From Solirubrum koreensis (GTDB taxonomy: Bacteria > Bacteroidota > Bacteroidia > Cytophagales > Hymenobacteraceae), in assembly GCF_039541855.1 (NCBI RefSeq), contig NZ_BAABHA010000004.1:248001-312000 (forward strand): 64,000 nt of DNA. Direction: 5' to 3'. A program made the translations under genes and the position numbers. Positions 1-7,846 of the stretch are shown piece by piece. Each line of letters starts with the position of its first letter. The first letter of the stretch is position 1. The notes beneath the pieces were generated by a model that saw only the letters and a list, made by a program, of their open reading frames with translations, was not told where the DNA came from and made no database searches.

Positions 1-28
1 CGGCGCGGGTGAGGGTAAACGGGTTCAT
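1..28 (-). CDS. Start of FAD-binding subunit of a xanthine-dehydrogenase-family enzyme (partial)
   Basis: Only the first nine codons lie in the window. Read leftward from the ATG at 28 they give MNPFTLTRA. This matches the characteristic beginning (M-x-P-F-x-x-x-R-A) of the FAD-binding medium subunit of YagTSR/PaoABC-type molybdenum hydroxylases. The gene lies directly downstream, on the same strand, of a 2Fe-2S small subunit, which is the usual order for this three-subunit enzyme. The call rests on nine residues plus context, so it is tentative. The molybdopterin-binding large subunit would be expected further left, outside the window. Confidence 0.55.
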
Positions 29-139
29 GCTTCCAATTAAAAATTGTGAATTAAAAATTAAGAATTGGGCCAAAGCCCTTGACCGCCGCGGCAGGCACGA
101 CAAGCCATTTTTAATTCTTAACTCTTCATTTTTAATTCC
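29..139. repeat. AT-rich inverted-arm element between two subunit genes
   Basis: Two AT-rich arms (about 34-67 and 107-139), built from variants of GAATTAAAAATGAAG, face each other across a GC-rich spacer of about 40 bases. They stand out sharply from the GC-rich surroundings. The right arm is read leftward as the last codons and the stop of the 2Fe-2S subunit gene; the left arm ends just before the start codon of the next gene. The same arrangement recurs between moaD and moaE at 15660-15757. The arms could pair in the transcript as an operon-internal hairpin. Confidence 0.65.
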
Positions 140-648
140 TTGTCTACTACTTCCTTCACGGCCGCCAGAATGCCCACGTAAGCGCCGCAGCGGCAGAGGT
201 TGCCGCTCATCAGCTCCCGAATTTCGTCTTCGGTGTGCGCCTTGCCTTCGTTGATGAGGCCCTGCGCCGAGCAAATCTGGCCGGGTGTGCAGTAGCCGCA
301 CTGGAACGCGTCGTGGTCGACAAAAGCTTGCTGCAGCGGGTGCAGGTTGTCTTCGGTGCCCAGGCCTTCGATGGTAGTTATTTCGGCGCCTTCCTGCAGC
401 ACGGCCAAAGTCAGGCAGGAGTTAATGCGCTTGCCGTCGACGAGCACGGTGCAGGCACCGCACTGGCCATGGTCGCAGCCCTTCTTGGTGCCGGTGAGGC
501 CGGCGTACTCGCGCAGGGCGTCGAGCAGGGAGGTCCAGGGCGCGAGCTGCAGCTGGGTGGCCTTGCCGTTTATGTGCAGCGTAACCGGGCCGGGAAGCGG
601 AATAGCAGGCCGGTCACCCAGCGCTGGTTGGGTTGAATTTCCACTCAT
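118..648 (-). CDS. 2Fe-2S iron-sulfur subunit of a xanthine-dehydrogenase-family molybdoenzyme
   Basis: This 176-residue protein is the small electron-transfer subunit of a molybdenum hydroxylase of the YagTSR/PaoABC or xanthine dehydrogenase type. It carries two 2Fe-2S clusters that pass electrons from the Moco subunit to FAD. The N-terminal ferredoxin-like domain contains GCDHGQCGACTVLVDG. The C-terminal helical domain contains FQCGYCTPGQI and GNLCRCGAY, the second cluster motif. The ATG at 648 gives the normal family length; a longer reading to 783 would add 45 low-quality residues. The last residues (KELKMKS) and the stop are written by an AT-rich repeat arm. The FAD subunit starts 90 bases downstream. 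The substrate cannot be told from this subunit. Confidence 0.9.
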   Translation of the reverse strand: MSGNSTQPALGDRPAIPLPGPVTLHINGKATQLQLAPWTSLLDALREYAGLTGTKKGCDHGQCGACTVLVDGKRINSCLTLAVLQEGAEITTIEGLGTEDNLHPLQQAFVDHDAFQCGYCTPGQICSAQGLINEGKAHTEDEIRELMSGNLCRCGAYVGILAAVKEVVDKELKMKS

Positions 649-819
649 GGTGAAGGGAGGGTGAATTGGTTGCAAATGCGGCGGAGCAGCGAACGACGAG
701 GCCAGGCTTCGTGCGTCCGTTTTTTCCTTACGCCCGGTTTGAATCAGTTGTTGAGCTTGAAGCAAAAAAAAGCGCGCAGCCATTGCCGGCTGCGCGCTTC
801 GCTGTGTACCTGATGCCGC

Positions 820-3369
820 TTACGCTTCGGCCGCCACGCGCTGGGTGGTAGTTTCTACCGCTTTTTCCGCGGCTACCACCGTTACCACCACGTACTTGGA
901 AGTGGGTGTGTTGCTGACTTTGGCCACGCTGGAAACGGGTACCAATGGGTTGGCCTCGGGGAAATACGCAGCCACGTTGCCGCGCGGAATATCATAGGGC
1001 ACGGCCACAAACTTCTCCACGGTGCGCTGCTGGCCCTCGAAATGGCTGGTAATGTCGATGAGGTCCTTGGCGCGCAGGCCACGGTCGGCCATGTCCTGCT
1101 GGTTCATGAACAGCACGCGCCGCTCGCCGTGAATGCCGCGGTACCGGTCGTTGTAGTCGTAAATGGTGGTGTTAAACTGGTCGTGGCTGCGCACGGTCAT
1201 GAGCACCAGCTGGCCGGGCTCCAGGGTGTGCTTCTCCAGCTCGGTGGTGGTGAAGTTGGCCTTGCCGTTTTTGGTGGTGAATTTCCGTTCGCGCGGGCCG
1301 TTGGGCAGGTAAAAGCCGCCGGGCTCGCGCAGCTTCTGGTTGAAGTCCTCGAAGCCGGGAATCACGCGGCTGATGTGGTCCCGAATGACGTCGTAGTTCT
1401 CCGTCATGGCCACCCAGTCGGCAATGTTGGTGCGTTCGGGGCCCAGCGTGGCAATGGCCATGCCGCTGATGATGGCTACTTCGCTCATCATTTCGCCGGC
1501 CAGCGGCACCAGCACGCCCTTGTTCTGGCTGACGACGCCCATGGAGTTTTCGCAGGAGGTCATTTGGTGCCCCGATTTCTGCATGTCGATGTCGGCGTGC
1601 GTGAAACAGGGCAAGAGCAGGCTGGTTTCGCCGGTGGTGAGGTGGCCGCGGTTGAGCTTGGTGCCCACAAACACCGTGAGCTTCTGCTTGCGCATGCCTT
1701 CGGCAATAACCTCGGTATCGGGCCCGGCACCCAGCAAATTGCCGCCCAGGCTGAAGAACACCTTGGTTTTGCCCTGGTACATGGCCTTGATGCTCTCCAC
1801 CGTATCCAGGCCGTGCTCCTGGGGCGGCGTAAAGTTGAACTCCTTCGCCAGCGCATCCAGAAACACCTTGGTGGGCTGCTCCCAAATGCCCATGGTTCGG
1901 TCGCCCTGCACGTTCGAGTGGCCGCGCACCGGGCAAGTGCCCGCGCCGGGCTTGCCAATGGCACCTTTCAGCAGCTGCAGGTTCACGATTTCCTGAATGG
2001 TTTGCACGCCCTGCCGCTGCTGCGTTACGCCCATGGCCCAGCAGGTAATAATCTTCTGCTTGGTGGCCAGCATATTGGCCGCTTCCAGCAGCTGCGCCCG
2101 GCTAATGCCGCTTTCAGACTCAATATCGTCCCAAGACGTGTTCCGGATGTTCTCGCGGTACGACTCGAACCCAGTGGTGTGCGCGGCAATAAACGCGTGG
2201 TCAACTACCTGGCCGGGGTTCAGTTCCTCGGCCTCGAACAGGTGCTTGGCAATACCGCGCAGCAGGGCCATGTCGCCGTCCACGCGCACTTGCAGGTAGA
2301 GGTCGGTAATCGGCGTGCCGTCGCCCATCAGGGCACCCAAAGCCCGCAGCGGATTCATGAAGTCCTGCGGATTTTTGAAGTTCTGCAGGCCGGCTTCAAT
2401 CAGTGGGTTGATGCTGATAATTTTAGCGCCGTTGCGCTTGGCCTTTTGCAGCGCCGAGAGCATGCGCGGGTGGTTGGTGCCGGGGTTCTGCCCGATGATA
2501 AGAATGACCTCGGCCTCGTGCAGGTCGTTGAGCGTAACGGAGCCTTTGCCCAGGCCCAGCGTGGGGCTGAGGGCAGCGCCGCTGCTCTCGTGGCACATGT
2601 TGGAGCAGTCGGGCAGATTGTTGGTGCCGAACTGCCGTACGAACAGCTGGAACAGGAACGCGGGCTCGTTCGGCACCTTACCGGAGGTGTAGAACACGGC
2701 CTCATCGGGCGAGTCCAGCGCGTTCAGGTTGTCGGCAATGAGCTGGAAGGCATCGGGCCACTGAATGGGCTCGTAGTGGGTGCCGCCGGGGCGCTTTACC
2801 AGCGGGTGCGTGAGGCGGCCGGCGTTGTTCTGGTCGCGGTCGGTCATGCGCGAGAGTTCGGCCAGGCTGTGCCGGGCGAAAAACGCCGGGCCGGCGGCTT
2901 GGTCGTCGGCGTCGGAGGCGGTGGCTTTGGCGCCGTTTTCGCAGAATTCGGCCACGGAGCGGTGGTCGTCGGGGTCGGGCCAGGCGCAGCTGGAGCAGTC
3001 GAAACCGTCCTTCTGGTTCATTTTCAACAGGCCCTTGGTGCCGCGCGTCAGGCCGCCTTCGCCCCAGCTGAATTGCATGGACTTGATAACGGCGGTAACG
3101 CCGGCGGCTACTTCGGCGCGGGGTTCCAGCCGCAGACCCGTCAGGGCTTCGGGCGGCTGGGCGAGAATGTCGTGGTGGTGTTTGGCGTTGGCCACGTCGG
3201 GGGCAGGTATGGTGGATTGGTCCCGCTCGGCTTGCGGATCGGGGCGGTAATGGTCGGGGGCGGGGGCCAGGCCTTGGTCGGGGCGCTGGCCGCTTTGGGG
3301 CGCATTCTTGGCTTTTTGTTCCTGCTCGTGGCCGGCTTTGCCGGGGTCTGCAACGGGTGAATCTTCCAT
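820..3369 (-). CDS. FdhF/YdeP family molybdopterin oxidoreductase (formate-dehydrogenase-like)
   Basis: This 849-residue cytoplasmic protein belongs to the DMSO-reductase superfamily of bis-MGD enzymes, in the FdhF/YdeP branch. Near residue 120 it has three clustered cysteines (C125, C128, C143; DCSSCAWPDP and FCENGAKA), the reduced iron-sulfur region typical of YdeP-type proteins rather than a full four-cysteine motif. C259 in NMCHESS occupies the place of the selenocysteine or cysteine Mo ligand of formate dehydrogenases. A C-terminal dinucleotide-binding domain begins near residue 730. The first 70 or so residues are low-complexity and may not all be translated. It sits with fdhD and an OFA-family formate/oxalate-type transporter, which supports formate or a similar small acid as substrate. 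YdeP-type enzymes are poorly characterised, so the reaction is inferred. Confidence 0.88.
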   Translation of the reverse strand: MEDSPVADPGKAGHEQEQKAKNAPQSGQRPDQGLAPAPDHYRPDPQAERDQSTIPAPDVANAKHHHDILAQPPEALTGLRLEPRAEVAAGVTAVIKSMQFSWGEGGLTRGTKGLLKMNQKDGFDCSSCAWPDPDDHRSVAEFCENGAKATASDADDQAAGPAFFARHSLAELSRMTDRDQNNAGRLTHPLVKRPGGTHYEPIQWPDAFQLIADNLNALDSPDEAVFYTSGKVPNEPAFLFQLFVRQFGTNNLPDCSNMCHESSGAALSPTLGLGKGSVTLNDLHEAEVILIIGQNPGTNHPRMLSALQKAKRNGAKIISINPLIEAGLQNFKNPQDFMNPLRALGALMGDGTPITDLYLQVRVDGDMALLRGIAKHLFEAEELNPGQVVDHAFIAAHTTGFESYRENIRNTSWDDIESESGISRAQLLEAANMLATKQKIITCWAMGVTQQRQGVQTIQEIVNLQLLKGAIGKPGAGTCPVRGHSNVQGDRTMGIWEQPTKVFLDALAKEFNFTPPQEHGLDTVESIKAMYQGKTKVFFSLGGNLLGAGPDTEVIAEGMRKQKLTVFVGTKLNRGHLTTGETSLLLPCFTHADIDMQKSGHQMTSCENSMGVVSQNKGVLVPLAGEMMSEVAIISGMAIATLGPERTNIADWVAMTENYDVIRDHISRVIPGFEDFNQKLREPGGFYLPNGPRERKFTTKNGKANFTTTELEKHTLEPGQLVLMTVRSHDQFNTTIYDYNDRYRGIHGERRVLFMNQQDMADRGLRAKDLIDITSHFEGQQRTVEKFVAVPYDIPRGNVAAYFPEANPLVPVSSVAKVSNTPTSKYVVVTVVAAEKAVETTTQRVAAEA

Positions 3370-3413
3370 GAGGCAGTAGGTGTAGAAGGTAAATTCCGTG
3401 GAAACGAAACGCG

Positions 3414-3740
3414 TTAATGTTTGCAGCCCAGGTCTTTTTCAACCAGAATGTGCAGCACTTGGTTGTCGGCTACAGCGGTGGTGCCGCGCAGGCTTACTTC
3501 TTCGGTCGACGTCCAGCCGTCGGCTACGGCGGCCGGGAGCAGCACGCGGATGCGGCCGGTTTCGTGGCGCACCGTTACGGCCGAAGCGTCAGCGTCGCGC
3601 TCCAGGGTATACGAGAGTTGATCGGCGGCAGCCAAACCCAGCGGCACCACAGTTTCCAGGCGGCCGTGCGCGGCAAAGGCCGTGACTTCCGGTGGGTCGA
3701 GGCGCAGGCGCAGGGTGTTGTCTTCGAGGCGGAGTTTCAT
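3414..3740 (-). CDS. Small DUF7009-like protein in a formate dehydrogenase cluster
   Basis: This 108-residue cytoplasmic protein has no signal peptide and no membrane segment. It starts MKLRLEDNTLRLRLDPPEV, an alternating beta-rich opening resembling Bacteroidota proteins classed as DUF7009, and ends with a conserved-looking VEKDLGCKH tail. I chose the ATG at 3740; a longer reading to 3785 adds 15 unlikely residues. It lies 44 bases upstream of the FdhF/YdeP-type oxidoreductase and downstream of fdhD, all on the same strand, so it is probably co-expressed and may assist this molybdoenzyme or its maturation. Function is unknown and the family assignment is from memory of the N-terminal pattern. 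Confidence 0.65.
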   Translation of the reverse strand: MKLRLEDNTLRLRLDPPEVTAFAAHGRLETVVPLGLAAADQLSYTLERDADASAVTVRHETGRIRVLLPAAVADGWTSTEEVSLRGTTAVADNQVLHILVEKDLGCKH

Positions 3741-3876
3741 GCAAAAAAGCTGTTTTCCAGACTTAAGCTCCTCTTCTTGTTTCAACCGAAGGCCGGCGTA
3801 GTCAAGGAAGGGTGGCCGCAGGCCGGGTTGGTTGAAAAGCTATCAGCTGACAGCTATAAGCCATTGGCTTAAGAAG

Positions 3877-3935
3877 TCAACCACCCCTAACTTCTCCTCA
3901 GCTGAGGAGGGGAACTAGCTCTAGCTCTGGGTTAG
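3877..3935. repeat. Reduced copy of the 52.5-kb palindromic repeat, overlapping the fdhD 3' end
   Basis: The stretch contains CAACCACCCCTA, the palindrome TCCTCAGCTGAGGA, GAGGAGGGGAACTAG and CTCTGGGTTAGGG. All of these recur in the outer arms of the large inverted repeat at 52540-52833. The two arm ends lie almost back to back with no interior, so this looks like a collapsed or internally deleted copy. Its right end is read leftward as the last codons of fdhD (ALTQS) and the TAG stop. Confidence 0.65.
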
Positions 3936-4808
3936 GGCGGTAATGCGCCAGGGGTGGCTGTAGATGTTAAACCGATCCTGGCGCACGAAGCCGCAGAGCG
4001 TCATGCCAAAATCCTGGGCGGCAGACACGGCCAGGGAGCTGGGGGCACCCACAGCAGCCAGCACCGGAATGCCTGCCACGACCGCTTTTTGCACGAGCTC
4101 AAACGAAGCCCGGCCACTGACCAACAGCACCGCATGGTGCAGCGGCAGCTGCTCCTGCAGCAGCGCGGCGCCAATGACTTTATCGAGGGCGTTGTGGCGG
4201 CCCACGTCTTCGCGCAGCAGCAGCAGCTCCCCTTCGGGTGAAAACAGCGCGGCGGCGTGCAGCCCCCCGGTTTGTTCAAACAAAGCCTGGGCAGCGCGCT
4301 GGCGCTCCGGCAACTGGTGAATAACTGCGGCCGCTACGTGGGGGCCTTCGGCGGGTAACACGGGGCAGGCGGCGGCGTGCACTGCGGCAATGCTGGTTTT
4401 GCCGCACACGCCGCAGCTGCTGCTGGTGTAAAAGTGGCGTTCCAGGCGCGGCAGTTCGGGCGCGGCGGCGGGAGCCAGTTCGGCGCGCACCACGTTTTCG
4501 CGCTCTTCTTCCTTGGCCACATCCGGGCAGTACAGCACGCCCTGCAAGTCCTGGCGGCTGGCAATCAGGCCTTCGGTGAGCAAAAAGCCGGCGGCCAGCT
4601 CAAAATCGTGGCCGGGCGTGCGCATGGTGATGCTAAGCGTGCGGTGCTCCCGCTGCCCGGCCGGCCCATAGCCCACCCGTATTTCCAGCGGCTCCTCGGC
4701 GGCCAGCACGTCGGAGGCGGCAGCTATGGCGCTGCCCTGCACCTTGTGCACGGTTACATAGTCGTAGCTGGTGGGGGGCAGAAAAACGGAGGCGTTCATG
4801 GCGGGCAT
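3921..4808 (-). CDS. fdhD: Formate dehydrogenase accessory sulfurtransferase FdhD
   Basis: FdhD moves sulfur from a cysteine desulfurase to the molybdenum of bis-MGD before insertion into formate dehydrogenase. The 295-residue protein has the active-site loop SSSCGVCGK (C132 and C135). It also has the conserved EDVGRHNALDKVIG segment near residue 200 and an AxFxxTGGLHxAAL-type motif before it. It lies in the same-strand block as the FdhF/YdeP-type oxidoreductase, its likely client. Two start codons are possible (4808 and 4799). The last codons and TAG stop fall inside a repeat element also found at 52.5 kb, so the native C-terminus may have been replaced. Confidence 0.95.
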   Translation of the reverse strand: MPAMNASVFLPPTSYDYVTVHKVQGSAIAAASDVLAAEEPLEIRVGYGPAGQREHRTLSITMRTPGHDFELAAGFLLTEGLIASRQDLQGVLYCPDVAKEEERENVVRAELAPAAAPELPRLERHFYTSSSCGVCGKTSIAAVHAAACPVLPAEGPHVAAAVIHQLPERQRAAQALFEQTGGLHAAALFSPEGELLLLREDVGRHNALDKVIGAALLQEQLPLHHAVLLVSGRASFELVQKAVVAGIPVLAAVGAPSSLAVSAAQDFGMTLCGFVRQDRFNIYSHPWRITALTQS

Positions 4809-4862
4809 ACCGGCATCAACTCCGGCCGGTACCCGAAGGTTGCCGGCCGGAGCAATGGCAGA

Positions 4863-5009
4863 TTATTGGAACAGGGCCAAAGCCTTGATGAACGTTTGCG
4901 AAACGCCCCACAGCAGGGGAACTCCCACGAATAGCCAAGCCAGCACCAGAGAGGCTGTGGAGCTCGGCTGGGTTTCGGCCGGACGAGCGGAATTGGGTTG
5001 TGTATCCAT
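4863..5009 (-). CDS. Small subunit of an MFS transporter (48 residues)
   Basis: This short gene encodes a 48-residue protein with one membrane helix (SLVLAWLFVGVPLLWGV) followed by a short amphipathic tail (QTFIKALALFQ) and a Pro/Ser/Thr-rich N-terminus. The pattern matches the small membrane partner encoded next to oxalate/formate-antiporter-type MFS carriers. It begins 30 bases downstream of the stop of such a carrier and ends 54 bases before fdhD, on the same strand. It probably associates with the carrier in the inner membrane. The role is inferred from position and from the family. Confidence 0.75.
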   Translation of the reverse strand: MDTQPNSARPAETQPSSTASLVLAWLFVGVPLLWGVSQTFIKALALFQ

Positions 5010-5039
5010 ATCGATGTCAGAGAAAAACGGAGGAAGAAA

Positions 5040-6464
5040 TTAGCGCACCCCGGCGGCTACCGGCACCGGTGCAGGTGCGGGCTGGTCGGCGGTTTTGGCG
5101 TGGTACCGCTCGTTCACGGCCGTTACCAGCAGGTTGGCAATGAGGCCCACCACCAGCAGGCCAGCCATGGTGTAAAACACGGTTTGGTAGGCGGCCGCGC
5201 CCGTAATATTCTGAGCCTTCTGACTGTCGCGCAGGTAGTTCACCAGCAACGGCCCCAAAACACCCGCCGTGCTCCAGGCCGTGAGCAGACGGCCGTGAAT
5301 GGCCCCTACCTGCATGGTACCAAACAAGTCGCGCAGGTAAGCCGGAATGGTGGCGAAACCACCGCCGTACATGCTCATAATCACACAGCTGGCCACCACA
5401 AACAAGGTGAGCGAAGCGCTGCCTGCCAGCGTGGGCACCAGGGCGTACAGGGCAATGCCCAACCCGAAGTAGATCATATACGTCGGCTTGCGGCCCAGCT
5501 TATCCGAAGCCGACGACCAGAAGAAGCGCCCGAGCAGGTTAAACAAGCTCAGTAAGCCCACAAAGCCCGCTGCCGCCGCGGCGGTTACTCCCTTGCCCGC
5601 GCCCATGGCCGAATCAGAAAAGGAATCCTGAATCAGGGGCGACGCCGACTCCAGCACGCCAATGCCGGCCGTTACGTTCATGCACAGCACCACCCACAGC
5701 AGCCAGAACTGTGGAGTTTTGATGGCGTTGTCGGCATCCACGTTGGCGGTGGTAATGAGGGCGCTTTGCTGGGCATTGGGCACGTAGCCTTCGGGTTTCC
5801 AGCCCTCGGCCGGTACCCGGATGGTAAACACGCCAAACATCATGAACAGCAGGTACACCAGGCCCATGGTGATGAACGTGGGCGCCACACCCATAGGCGC
5901 CGAGTCCTTGAAGTACGCCATGAGAGCCACGGCCAGCGGCGAGCCAATCATGGCGCCACCGCCAAAGCCCATAATGGCCATGCCCGTAGCCACGCCGGGC
6001 CGGTCGGGGAACCACTTGATGAGCGTGCTAACCGGCGAAATGTACCCGATGCCCAGCCCAATACCACCCACAAACCCGTAGCCGAAATACACCAGCCAGA
6101 TGTTGTGCAAGTGTACGCCCAGGGAAGCAATGAGGAAGCCGCCGCCAAAACACAGCGCCGAAGCCAGCATGGCCTTGCGCGGCCCCACCCGTTCCAGCCA
6201 CTTGCCAAACACGGCCGCCGAGAGGCCCAGCAGCACAATGGCAATGGAGAAAATAACGGCCAGCTGCCCCGGCGTCCAGTCCAGGGCGTCGGGCTGGTCC
6301 ACGTTGCCGCTGATGAGGGCGCCCATGGGCTTCTTGAACACACTGAACGCGTAAGCCTGCCCAATAGCCAGGTGAATGGCCAAGGCGGCCGGCGGCACCA
6401 GCCAACGGTTGTAGCCCGGTCCGGCTACGGTGCGGCTGCGGTCGAGTAAAGAGGTTTCTGCCAT
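5040..6464 (-). CDS. OFA-family MFS transporter (oxalate/formate antiporter type)
   Basis: This 474-residue inner-membrane carrier of the major facilitator superfamily has about 12 predicted helices. The N-terminal half has the OFA-type pattern (YNRWLVPPAALAIHLAIGQ, then AFSVFKKP). Inside the molecule are GGIGLGIGYISPVSTLIKWF and DRPGVATGMAIMGFG, typical of OxlT-like anion exchangers. The ATG at 6464 gives the usual start MAETSLL; an upstream reading to 6521 adds 19 unlikely residues. With fdhD and an FdhF/YdeP-type enzyme downstream, formate or oxalate exchange is the leading hypothesis, though OFA carriers also move other monocarboxylates. The divergent gene is moeB. Confidence 0.88.
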   Translation of the reverse strand: MAETSLLDRSRTVAGPGYNRWLVPPAALAIHLAIGQAYAFSVFKKPMGALISGNVDQPDALDWTPGQLAVIFSIAIVLLGLSAAVFGKWLERVGPRKAMLASALCFGGGFLIASLGVHLHNIWLVYFGYGFVGGIGLGIGYISPVSTLIKWFPDRPGVATGMAIMGFGGGAMIGSPLAVALMAYFKDSAPMGVAPTFITMGLVYLLFMMFGVFTIRVPAEGWKPEGYVPNAQQSALITTANVDADNAIKTPQFWLLWVVLCMNVTAGIGVLESASPLIQDSFSDSAMGAGKGVTAAAAAGFVGLLSLFNLLGRFFWSSASDKLGRKPTYMIYFGLGIALYALVPTLAGSASLTLFVVASCVIMSMYGGGFATIPAYLRDLFGTMQVGAIHGRLLTAWSTAGVLGPLLVNYLRDSQKAQNITGAAAYQTVFYTMAGLLVVGLIANLLVTAVNERYHAKTADQPAPAPVPVAAGVR

Positions 6465-6729
6465 GCGTGAAAAGAAAGGAGGTGTGATTGGTTGGAAAAG
6501 GACCGGGCCGGAGGGGTGCATGGAGGGGAGCCCGTAGGGAATGTACAGCCTTTAACCTGCTTCATAACCAAAAGGATAAAACAAAATTGCTAATCTGATA
6601 TAGCTCTTTCTGCCCATCGTGGGCGGCTAAGTTTTGCTGCGGTCCTTAACTTTCTGCCGAAACCGGGAGTTAGCACTTCAGCCCGGCCTGCCGCGGTAAA
6701 AACCCCTTTTTCCGGCTTACTCCTCCCCT
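6465..6729. other. Divergent intergenic region between the MFS carrier and moeB
   Basis: These 265 bases separate two outward-reading units and must hold promoters for both. The middle part (about 6560-6600) is AT-richer than its surroundings. I could not find a full -33/-7 pair of the Bacteroidota type on either strand, and no clear operator or riboswitch. Confidence 0.4.
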
Positions 6730-7812
6730 ATGCTCACTCCCAACGAACGACACCGCTACCGGCGCCACGTGCAGCTTGCCGAAATAGGCGAAGCGGGGCA
6801 GCTGCGGCTGCGCGCCGCCCGGGTGCTGGTGGTGGGCGCGGGCGGATTGGGCTGTCCGGTGCTCCAGTACCTGGCCGCCGCCGGTGTGGGCACCCTGGGC
6901 ATTGCCGACGCCGATGCGGTGGAAATGAGCAACCTGCAGCGCCAGATTCTCTACGGCCCCGCCGACCTCGGCCAGCCCAAAGCGGCTACCGCCGCCCGCG
7001 CCGTGCAGCGCCTGAACCCGCTGGTAACCTGCGAGGTGCACGCAGTGCGCGTGAATGCGGGCAACGTGCGCGAGCTGGTGGCAGCCTACGACGTGGTGGT
7101 GGACGGCTCCGACAACTTCGCCACCCGATACCTGCTCAACGACGCCTGCGTGAGCCTGCACAAACCACTGATTTCGGGCGCCATTTACAAGTTTGAAGGG
7201 CAAGTTTCGGTGTTCAATTACCGCGGCGGCCCCTCCTACCGCTGCCTGTTCCCCGAGCCGCCCGGCCCCGCCGAGGCGCCGAACTGCGACACCACCGGCG
7301 TACTGGGCGTGCTGCCCGGCTTGGTGGGCACCGCGCAGGCCACCGAAACCCTGAAAGTCATTCTTGACCTCGGCGAAGTGCTCAGTGGCCGCCTGTGGGT
7401 CATCGATGCGCTAACCTTCCAAACCCGCACCTTGCGCTTCCCGCGTCACCCCGAGCGCAGCCGCATCAACCTTGAATCGGCCAACCCTGCCGACTACCAC
7501 GACGCCAGTTGCGCCCCTCCGGCCGGCATCAGCGCGCAAGAGTTGCAGCCGCTTTTGGCCTCCGCGGCTCCGCCTTTCCTGCTCGATGTGCGTGAACCCG
7601 ACGAATACGCCGCCGGCCACTTGCCGGGAGCCACGCTGTTGCCGCTGCGCCAGCTGGCCGAGGACTTGGCAATCATTCCGCGGCAACGGCCGGTGGTGGT
7701 GTACTGCCGTTCCGGGGCCCGCAGCGCCCGTGCCATTGCCCGGCTCCAAAGCGAGTTTGGATTCACCAACCTGCAGAACCTAACGGGCGGTTTCGAAGCC
7801 TGGCCGCAGTAA
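6730..7812 (+). CDS. moeB: Molybdopterin-synthase adenylyltransferase MoeB with C-terminal rhodanese domain
   Basis: This 360-residue cytoplasmic enzyme activates the C-terminal glycine of MoaD as an adenylate, and its rhodanese domain can supply sulfur. Residues 1-245 form a ThiF/MoeB domain with the nucleotide loop GAGGLG (36-41), RQILY and the cysteine C186 before DTTGVLGVLPG. Residues about 265-360 are a rhodanese domain with the active loop VVYCRSGARSARA (C326). The layout resembles eukaryotic MOCS3. Of the four cysteines that bind zinc in E. coli MoeB, only C172 is visible; the partner at 169 is serine and the distal pair is missing, so the zinc site is probably lost. A ThiF role cannot be fully excluded, but the Moco neighbours favour MoeB. 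Confidence 0.88.
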   Translation: MLTPNERHRYRRHVQLAEIGEAGQLRLRAARVLVVGAGGLGCPVLQYLAAAGVGTLGIADADAVEMSNLQRQILYGPADLGQPKAATAARAVQRLNPLVTCEVHAVRVNAGNVRELVAAYDVVVDGSDNFATRYLLNDACVSLHKPLISGAIYKFEGQVSVFNYRGGPSYRCLFPEPPGPAEAPNCDTTGVLGVLPGLVGTAQATETLKVILDLGEVLSGRLWVIDALTFQTRTLRFPRHPERSRINLESANPADYHDASCAPPAGISAQELQPLLASAAPPFLLDVREPDEYAAGHLPGATLLPLRQLAEDLAIIPRQRPVVVYCRSGARSARAIARLQSEFGFTNLQNLTGGFEAWPQ

Positions 7813-7846
7813 CGAAAGGCGCTTTTTACCGTTCCTTTGCTTTCTC

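Noticed and set aside
1042..3360. 772-residue open frame on the + strand opposite the FdhF/YdeP gene
   Set aside because: It is the antisense shadow of a clear molybdopterin oxidoreductase; the translation is Gly/Ala/Val/His-rich with no domain pattern.
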